Below the pieces are notes generated by a model. That model did not search any database, was not told where the DNA came from, and saw only the letters and a program-made list of their open reading frames with translations. The translations under genes were made by a program, and so were the position numbers. Positions 58,892 to 64,000 of a DNA stretch of 64,000 bases are shown here, in pieces. Source of the DNA: Pelagerythrobacter sp041912895 (GTDB lineage: Bacteria > Pseudomonadota > Alphaproteobacteria > Sphingomonadales > Sphingomonadaceae); assembly GCF_041912895.1 (NCBI RefSeq), contig NZ_JAYSGI010000004.1:62001-126000 (forward strand). The letters are read 5' to 3'. Each line of letters begins with the position of its first letter. Within the stretch, counting starts at the first letter, position 1.

Positions 58892-61174
58892 ATGCGTGTC
58901 AGCCGCCGCGGCGTGCTGATCGGCGGCGCGGTCGGCGGCGGATTGCTCGTCGCCTGGGCGCTGCGCCCGCGCACCTTCGCCGAACCGCTCGCGCCCGGAC
59001 GCGGCGAGCACGCCTTCGGCGCGTGGCTGAAGATCGGCAAGGACGGGGTGGTGACGGTCGCGGTGCCGCAGCTCGAGATGGGGCAGGGGGTGACGACCGT
59101 GCTGCCGCAAGTCGTGGCGCACGAACTGGGGGCGGACTGGCGGCAGATCGCGGTCGAGCCCGCGCCGGTCAGCGGAGCCTATGCCAACGTGCCGCTCGCG
59201 GCGAAGTGGGCGCCGCTGTGGATGCCGCTGCTGCCGGGTCTCGCCGATGAACCCGAAGACCTGGTCGCCCGCCGCTTCGCCGAGGCGAGCCGCTTCACCG
59301 CCACCGCCGACGGCACCACACTGGCCGCGCACGAACTGCCCTGCCGCGAGGCGGCGGCCATGGCGCGGGCGTCGCTGTGCATGGCGGCGGCGGAACGCTG
59401 GGACGTCGCGTGGGAGGAATGCGAGGCCGAGGCCGGGCTGGTACGGCACGGCGACCGGCGGCTGGGCTTCGGCGCGCTCGCGGCCGAGGCGGCGGAACAG
59501 ACGCCGCCCGACCCGCTGCCGCTGCGCCCGCAACTCGCCGCCGAGCGCCCGATCCCGGGCGAGGCGGACGCGGGCACGTCGTATCCCCGGCTCGACCTGC
59601 CCGCCAAGGTCGACGGCACCTTCCTGTTCGCCGGCGACGTGCGGCTGCCGGGCATGGTCTATGCCGCGATCAAGCATGGCCCGGTCGGCGATACGGTGCT
59701 GTCCGGCTTTTCCCCGCGCCGCGCCGCGAGAATGCGCGAACTGGTGCAGGTGATCGAGGGCAAGCGCTGGCTCGCCGCGGTGGCGACCGACTGGTGGGCG
59801 GCGGAGCGCGCACTGGCAGCGATGCGCCCGCGCTTCCGCGTGACCGGCCCGCTCGATTCCGACGCGGTCGAGGAAGCGCTCGACGCCGCGATCCGGCGCG
59901 GGACGGGCACGGTGGTGGCGGCGCGCGGTGAGGGCGTCGACTGGGCCGAGGCGCCCGATCTCGCGCTGCGCTACGATGTCGCGCCCGCCGCGCACGCGAC
60001 GCCCGAAACCGCGAGCGCCACCGCGCGCTATGCCGACGGGCGGCTCGAACTGTGGATCGCCAGTCAGGCGCCCGAGCGCGCGCGGCGCGCGGCGGCGGGG
60101 GCGATCGGCATCTCCACCTCCGACACGATCCTGTATCCGATGGCGGCGGGCGGCAGCTTCGACCGGCGGCTGGAGCACGACCACGCGATCGAAGCCGCGC
60201 TGATCGCGCGCGAGGTGGGCGAGCGGCACGGGCGGCCGGTGCAGCTGGTCTGGTCGCGCTGGGAGGAACAGCTCGCCGGGCGGCCGCGCGCGCCGGTCTC
60301 GGCGATCGTTTCCGCGCGGCTTTCGGGTAGCGAGGGGCAGATCGCGGCGCTGAAGGTGCGGCTCGCCGCGCAGCCCGCCGCGCGCGAATTCGGCCGCCGC
60401 CTGTTCGACAACCGCACCGCGCAGGCGGCGCTGGCGGACAGCGCGGGCGAGGTCGACCCGATGATCGCCGAAGGCGCGCTGCCGTTCTACGAAATCCCCG
60501 ATGCGGCGGTCGAGCATATCCCGGTCGCGACCGGTCTGCCGAGCGGGCGGATGCGCGGCAACGCCCACGGCTACACCGCGTTCTTCCTCGAATGCTTCAT
60601 CGACGAGCTCGCCGCGCGCCATGGGCGTGAGCCGCTGTCGTACCGGATCGCGATGCTCGGCGACGACGTGCGGATGGTCGAATGCCTCCAGCGCGCGGCG
60701 CGGTTGGCGGAGTGGGACGGCGGGCAGAACCAGAGCGGCAAGGGCCTCGCCTGCCACCGGATCGGCGATGCGGCGGGCGGGGGGCGGATCGCCTGCGTCG
60801 CCACCGCGCGGCAGGACGAAGGCGGCGTGCGCGTCGCGCGGCTGACCGCGGCGGTGGATGTGGGGCGGATCGTCAACCTCGACGTGGCGCGCCAGCAGAT
60901 CGAGGGCGGGCTGGTGTTCGGCATGGCGCAGGCGCTGGGCGCGGCGGTCGAATACCGGCAGGGCCTGCCGGTGCAGGGGCGGCTGGCGGCGCTGAACCTG
61001 CCGGTATTGACCGACGCGCCGGAGATCGCGGTCGATTTCATCGCCAGCGACGCGCCGCCGTTCGATCCGGGCGAGCTGGGCGTGGCGGTGGCGGCGCCCG
61101 CGATCGCCAATGCGCTGCATTCGGCAACGGGGCTTCGCCTGCGGCGCCTGCCGCTGCTATCGGGCGGGCTATGA
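58892..61174 (+). CDS. Molybdopterin-binding oxidoreductase subunit (isoquinoline 1-oxidoreductase beta-like)
   Basis: The 760-residue product is a large subunit of the xanthine dehydrogenase family in its IorB-like branch. It has a twin-arginine leader (SRRGVLIGGAVGGGLLVAWA) and then KIGKDGVVTVAVPQLEMGQG, the typical IorB start. LDLPAKVDGTFLFAGDVRLP begins the molybdopterin domain, GGSFDRRLEHDHAIEAALIA lies in the middle, and the conserved Glu lies in PFDPGELGVAVAAPAIANAL near the end. Such subunits normally pair with a small [2Fe-2S] subunit (IorA); none is seen next to it. It lies between mrp and hemH (ATGA overlap). The substrate is unknown. Confidence 0.85.
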   Translation: MRVSRRGVLIGGAVGGGLLVAWALRPRTFAEPLAPGRGEHAFGAWLKIGKDGVVTVAVPQLEMGQGVTTVLPQVVAHELGADWRQIAVEPAPVSGAYANVPLAAKWAPLWMPLLPGLADEPEDLVARRFAEASRFTATADGTTLAAHELPCREAAAMARASLCMAAAERWDVAWEECEAEAGLVRHGDRRLGFGALAAEAAEQTPPDPLPLRPQLAAERPIPGEADAGTSYPRLDLPAKVDGTFLFAGDVRLPGMVYAAIKHGPVGDTVLSGFSPRRAARMRELVQVIEGKRWLAAVATDWWAAERALAAMRPRFRVTGPLDSDAVEEALDAAIRRGTGTVVAARGEGVDWAEAPDLALRYDVAPAAHATPETASATARYADGRLELWIASQAPERARRAAAGAIGISTSDTILYPMAAGGSFDRRLEHDHAIEAALIAREVGERHGRPVQLVWSRWEEQLAGRPRAPVSAIVSARLSGSEGQIAALKVRLAAQPAAREFGRRLFDNRTAQAALADSAGEVDPMIAEGALPFYEIPDAAVEHIPVATGLPSGRMRGNAHGYTAFFLECFIDELAARHGREPLSYRIAMLGDDVRMVECLQRAARLAEWDGGQNQSGKGLACHRIGDAAGGGRIACVATARQDEGGVRVARLTAAVDVGRIVNLDVARQQIEGGLVFGMAQALGAAVEYRQGLPVQGRLAALNLPVLTDAPEIAVDFIASDAPPFDPGELGVAVAAPAIANALHSATGLRLRRLPLLSGGL

Positions 61175-62193
61175 CCTGGCAGGAACAACGATTGCCGCGC
61201 GATCACGCAGCCGTGGCGAGCGGCGGCGTGGGCGTGCTGCTGGTGAACCTCGGCACGCCCGACGCGCCCGATGCGAAGAGCGTGAAGCGCTATCTGGCGG
61301 AGTTCCTCTCCGACCGGCGCGTGGTCGAGATTCCGCGCCTGGTGTGGCAGCCGATCCTGCGCGGGCTGGTGCTGACCACGCGCCCGAAGAAGAGCGCCCA
61401 TGCCTACAGCCAGGTGTGGACCGACGCCGGATCGCCGCTCGCCGCGATCACCGCCGCGCAGGCAACCGCGTTGCAGGCGCGGCTGGGCGATGCGGCGCGG
61501 GTGCGCTGGGCGATGCGCTATGGCAATCCGGCGATCGGCGACGAATTGCAGGCGCTGATAGACGCGGGGTGCGAGCGCATTTTGCTCGCCCCGCTCTATC
61601 CGCAGTACAGCGCCGCGACGACCGCGACGGTTGTGGACAAGGCTGCGGACAAGCTGCGGGCAATGCGTTGGCAACCGAGCCTGCGCACGCTGCCCCCTTA
61701 TCACGACGATCCGGCCTATATCGCCGCGCTCGCGCGCGATATCGGCGCGCAGATCGATGCGCTGGACTTCGCGCCCGAGGTGCTGCTGCTCAGCTTCCAC
61801 GGTATGCCGCTGCGCACGCTCGAACTCGGCGATCCCTACCACTGCCATTGCCGCAAGACCGCGCGGCTGCTGGGCGAGGCGCTGGCGCGGCGGGACTTGC
61901 GGATCGACACCACGTTCCAGAGCCGCTTCGGCCGTGCAAAATGGCTCGAACCCGCGACCGACGCGACGCTGATCGCCGAGGCACACAAAGGCACCAGACG
62001 GATCGCGGTCGCCGCAGCGGGGTTCTCCGCCGATTGCCTGGAGACGCTGGAGGAACTCGCGCTGCAGGGCCGCGACCAGTTCCTCGGCGCAGGCGGCGAA
62101 CGCTTCGCCGCGCTATCGTGCCTCAACGCCGGCGATGCCGGGATGGCGATGCTGGAGGGGCTGGTGCGGCGCGAACTTGCGGGGTGGATTTAG
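61171..62193 (+). CDS. hemH: Ferrochelatase
   Basis: HemH inserts ferrous iron into protoporphyrin IX, the last step of haem synthesis. The 340-residue protein has VGVLLVNLGTPDAPDAKSVK at the start and the region MRYGNPAIGDELQALIDAGC. The catalytic His lies in LLLSFHGMPLRTLELGDPYH, and TTFQSRFGRAKWLEPATDAT and AGFSADCLETLEELALQGRD complete it. Length and motifs fit bacterial HemH. A downstream P450 uses the product. Confidence 0.96.
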   Translation: MTWQEQRLPRDHAAVASGGVGVLLVNLGTPDAPDAKSVKRYLAEFLSDRRVVEIPRLVWQPILRGLVLTTRPKKSAHAYSQVWTDAGSPLAAITAAQATALQARLGDAARVRWAMRYGNPAIGDELQALIDAGCERILLAPLYPQYSAATTATVVDKAADKLRAMRWQPSLRTLPPYHDDPAYIAALARDIGAQIDALDFAPEVLLLSFHGMPLRTLELGDPYHCHCRKTARLLGEALARRDLRIDTTFQSRFGRAKWLEPATDATLIAEAHKGTRRIAVAAAGFSADCLETLEELALQGRDQFLGAGGERFAALSCLNAGDAGMAMLEGLVRRELAGWI

Positions 62194-62202
62194 CGCGCCG
62201 AA

Positions 62203-62224
62203 TTACTTACATTGGGGTAAGTAA
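62203..62224. promoter_or_regulatory. TetR-type palindromic operator before the P450 gene
   Basis: TTACTTAC (62203-62210) and GTAAGTAA (62217-62224) form a perfect 8-bp inverted repeat with a 6-bp centre. It ends at the ribosome site AAGGAGG of the P450 gene. The form is typical for TetR/AcrR-family operators. Binding would block transcription or translation of the P450. No TetR gene is present in the window. Confidence 0.65.
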
Positions 62225-62235
62225 GGAGGCAGATC

Positions 62236-63639
62236 ATGGCCACGCTTGCCCAGCCCAGCCCGTCCCCCCACGCCCCGGTTCCCGCCGCGCAGCCGCGCAC
62301 TTGGCGCGAAGGGGTGCTGACCGAAGCCGATCTCGCGCATATTCCCGGCGAAGGCGGGATGCCGGTGTTCGGCAACACCTTCAGGATGCTGTCCGATCCG
62401 CACGGCTTCACCCGCCGGATGGTGGAGACCTACGGCCCGGTCTATCGCAACAAGGCGTTTGGCGGGTGGAACGTCGCGTTGGTCGGCGCCGACGCGAACG
62501 AGCTGGTGCTGTTCGACCGCGACCGGCTGTTCTCCTCCGAACAGGGCTGGGGCCCGATCCTCGAACTGCTGTTTCCGCGCGGGCTGATGCTGCTCGATTT
62601 CGATCACCACCGGGCCGACCGGCGCGCGCTGTCGATCGCCTTCAAGCCCGGCCCGATGCGGCATTACGCGGATAGCCTCAATCGCGGGATCGCTGATGCG
62701 GTGAAAGGCTGGAGCGGGGCGCCGATGCTGTTCTACCCGGCGATCAAGCAGCTGACGCTCGACCTCGCGGCGGACAGCTTCATCGGCATTCCGTGGGGGC
62801 CGGAGGCGGACCGGATCAACCGCGCCTTCGTCGACATGGTGCAGGCCTCGGTCGCGCCGATCCGCGCGCCGCTGCCGTTCACGTCCATGCGCAAGGGGGT
62901 GAAGGGCCGCGCCTATCTGGTCGACTATTTCATCCGCGAAACGCTGCGCCGCCGTGCCGAGGGCGGCGGGCAAGACATGTTCAGCCAGTTCGCCACCGCC
63001 ACGCGCGAGGACGGCACGATGCTGCCGGTGGACGAAGTGGTCGATCACATGATCTTCCTGATGATGGCCGCGCACGACACCATCACCTCCTCCGCCACCA
63101 CGCTCGTCTGGCTGCTGGCGAAGCACCCGGAGTGGCAGGAACGGCTGCGCGCCGAGATCACCGCGATCACCGGCGGCGGGCACGATGTCGGCTACGACGA
63201 TCTGGCAAAGCTCGACCTGACCGAGATGGCATTCAAGGAATCGCTCCGCTTGATCCCGCCGGTGCCCTCCACCCCGCGCCGCGCGCTGCGCGAATTCGAG
63301 TTCGGTGGTTATCGCATCCCGGCGGGTACGCCGGTGGGGATCAACCAGCAATACGTCCACCGGATGGAAGAGCACTGGCCCGATCCCGACCGCTTCGATC
63401 CGCTGCGCTTCACGCCAGAAGCAGTGAAGGCCCGCCACAAGTATGCCTGGGTGCCGTTCGGCGGCGGGGCGCACATGTGCATCGGGCTGCACTTCGCCTA
63501 CATGCAGGTGAAGATCCTGATGGCGCAGGTGTTGACCCGCTACGAAATCGCGATCGAGCCGGGCTACGAGCCCGAGTGGCAGCCGTGGCCGATCCCGCGC
63601 CCGAAGGATGGGTTGCGGGTGAGTTTCAGGGAGCTGTGA
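62236..63639 (+). CDS. Cytochrome P450
   Basis: P450s are haem monooxygenases. The 467-residue protein has the I-helix oxygen-binding motif MMAAHDTITSSATTLVWLLA (residues about 275-294), the ExxR pair in FKESLRLIPP, and the haem loop WVPFGGGAHMCIGLHFAYMQ with the Cys ligand near residue 415. It is soluble-looking: no N-terminal membrane helix and a Pro-rich start. The haem loop resembles that of CYP51/CYP120/CYP26-like proteins more than that of CYP153; the CYP family cannot be assigned. Redox partners are not in the window. A strong AAGGAGG ribosome site lies upstream. Confidence 0.94.
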   Translation: MATLAQPSPSPHAPVPAAQPRTWREGVLTEADLAHIPGEGGMPVFGNTFRMLSDPHGFTRRMVETYGPVYRNKAFGGWNVALVGADANELVLFDRDRLFSSEQGWGPILELLFPRGLMLLDFDHHRADRRALSIAFKPGPMRHYADSLNRGIADAVKGWSGAPMLFYPAIKQLTLDLAADSFIGIPWGPEADRINRAFVDMVQASVAPIRAPLPFTSMRKGVKGRAYLVDYFIRETLRRRAEGGGQDMFSQFATATREDGTMLPVDEVVDHMIFLMMAAHDTITSSATTLVWLLAKHPEWQERLRAEITAITGGGHDVGYDDLAKLDLTEMAFKESLRLIPPVPSTPRRALREFEFGGYRIPAGTPVGINQQYVHRMEEHWPDPDRFDPLRFTPEAVKARHKYAWVPFGGGAHMCIGLHFAYMQVKILMAQVLTRYEIAIEPGYEPEWQPWPIPRPKDGLRVSFREL

Positions 63640-63653
63640 GCCCCTCTCCAAGC

Positions 63654-63673
63654 TATGCCAGCTTGCTGGCTAG
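63654..63673 (+). terminator. Weak hairpin behind the P450 gene
   Basis: GCCAGC (63657-63662) and GCTGGC (63665-63670) pair around TT, extended by CTA/TAG with one bulge. No T run follows. It lies between the convergent P450 and SDHAF4-like genes and could end transcription only weakly. Confidence 0.3.
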
Positions 63674-63696
63674 TCGCAGTTGAGAAGGGCCAAGCC

Positions 63697-63855
63697 TCAA
63701 AAGTCGATCGCGATGCCGTCTTTCACCCAATCGCCGTAGCGCGTGGGGCTGAGCTTCTCGTCCACCTCGCCCGGTTCGGGCCTGGGCGGCGGAGTATCGG
63801 TCCAGTAGGCGGGCTTTTCGAAGGTTTCGGGTCGCTGAGTGGCGCGCTGGGTCAT
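63697..63855 (-). CDS. DUF1674 / succinate dehydrogenase assembly factor 4-like small protein
   Basis: This 52-residue gene is easily missed because of its size. The product ends EKLSPTRYGDWVKDGIAIDF, the diagnostic C-terminal motif of DUF1674/SDHAF4 proteins (P-T-R-Y-G-D-W ... IDF). It follows a Pro-rich segment (TDTPPPRPEPGEVDE). Family members bind the flavin subunit of succinate dehydrogenase during assembly. The stop is at 63697-63699 and the ATG ends at 63855. It is divergent from the rsmB-like gene. Confidence 0.88.
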   Translation of the reverse strand: MTQRATQRPETFEKPAYWTDTPPPRPEPGEVDEKLSPTRYGDWVKDGIAIDF

Positions 63856-63910
63856 GCGGGCAAGATGCGCCCACTGGCGCGTGGTTGCAAGCGGGGGTAG
63901 GGCGCGCGCG

Positions 63911-64000
63911 ATGGCCCAGCCCCCCGGTATCCACGCGCGCCGCGCCGCGCTTCGCCTGCTCGACGCCGTGTTGCGCCGCGGCGAGACGCTCGACCAGAGC
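63911..64000 (+). CDS. RsmB-like 16S rRNA cytosine methyltransferase (N-terminal part, runs off the window)
   Basis: Only 30 codons lie inside the window. The translation contains HARRAALRLLDAVLRRGETL, which matches the NusB-like N-terminal region (ARxxALxxLxxVL) of RsmB/Sun proteins that methylate 16S rRNA C967. The methyltransferase domain is not seen. The identification rests on this short start and on the frequent pairing with a DUF1674 gene in alphaproteobacteria. Confidence 0.65.
   Translation, partial: MAQPPGIHARRAALRLLDAVLRRGETLDQS

Noticed and set aside
58259..61120. 953-codon open frame on the minus strand
   Set aside because: It is antisense to mrp and the molybdopterin subunit, which both have intact motifs. 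Its translation is His/Arg/Gly-rich with no domain.

Overview
The window is GC-rich, densely packed DNA from an alphaproteobacterium, most likely of the order Sphingomonadales (Erythrobacter/Novosphingobium/Sphingomonas type). This placement rests on gene content and order, on the style of dispersed repeats and on protein character, not on a database search. About 45% of it (1-29 kb) is one flagellar island. The rest is housekeeping and stress genes.

Region 1 (1-11.4 kb) is the hook-basal body and motor block. A short leftward operon (motA-like, a small motB/exbD-like gene, flgA) faces a rightward operon flgB-C-D-E-F-G-H-I-J-K-L-motA-motB. A textbook sigma-54 promoter (TGGCACG-N4-TTGCT) lies before flgB. 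Region 2 (11.4-13.6 kb) holds a gene-poor stretch with an inverted-repeat element and a leftward flagellin gene with a strong terminator. Region 3 (13.6-28.6 kb) starts with a sigma-54 activator that overlaps fliE. It continues fliF-G-H-I-J, then (with a second sigma-54-like promoter overlapping the end of fliJ) fliK-L-M-N-O-P-Q-R-flhB, then fliD-fliS. An orphan LuxR-type regulator with a degenerate receiver follows. No flhA, fliA, che or second flagellin gene is seen.

The main regulatory observation is a repeated DNA element: half-sites TTGCCG / CGGCAA / (T or A)TGCCG, each starting exactly 10 bp after the last. It occurs at three flagellar places: the end of flgA (23-48), upstream of the flgB sigma-54 promoter (1734-1759), and inside fliK downstream of the fliK sigma-54 promoter (20560-20585). 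I propose these are enhancer sites for the sigma-54 activator encoded at 13642-14907. Other flagellar oddities are an accessory mini-stator pair, a FliM without the usual N-terminal CheY-binding motif, and short FlgD, FlgE and FlgJ.

Region 4 (29-44 kb) holds a PhoX-type phosphatase, a membrane protein, Dps, 6-phosphogluconolactonase, a NUDIX hydrolase, DNA polymerase IV facing an MFS exporter, tRNA-Leu(GAG), a zinc-ribbon membrane protein facing ftsE-ftsX-ydcF-plsC, then tyrA/hisC facing metX-metW. Region 5 (44-50 kb) has dispersed repeats, an alpha/beta hydrolase, and a leftward glutathione-dependent formaldehyde detoxification cluster (frmA, VOC protein, fghA, YdeI-like) plus a succinate-semialdehyde dehydrogenase. 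Region 6 (50-64 kb) carries two small secreted proteins, a glutathione S-transferase, msrB, a class A penicillin-binding protein convergent with a Do protease and hflKC, then mrp, an isoquinoline 1-oxidoreductase-like molybdopterin subunit, hemH, a cytochrome P450 behind a TetR-type palindrome, a tiny SDHAF4-like gene, and the start of an rsmB-like rRNA methyltransferase.
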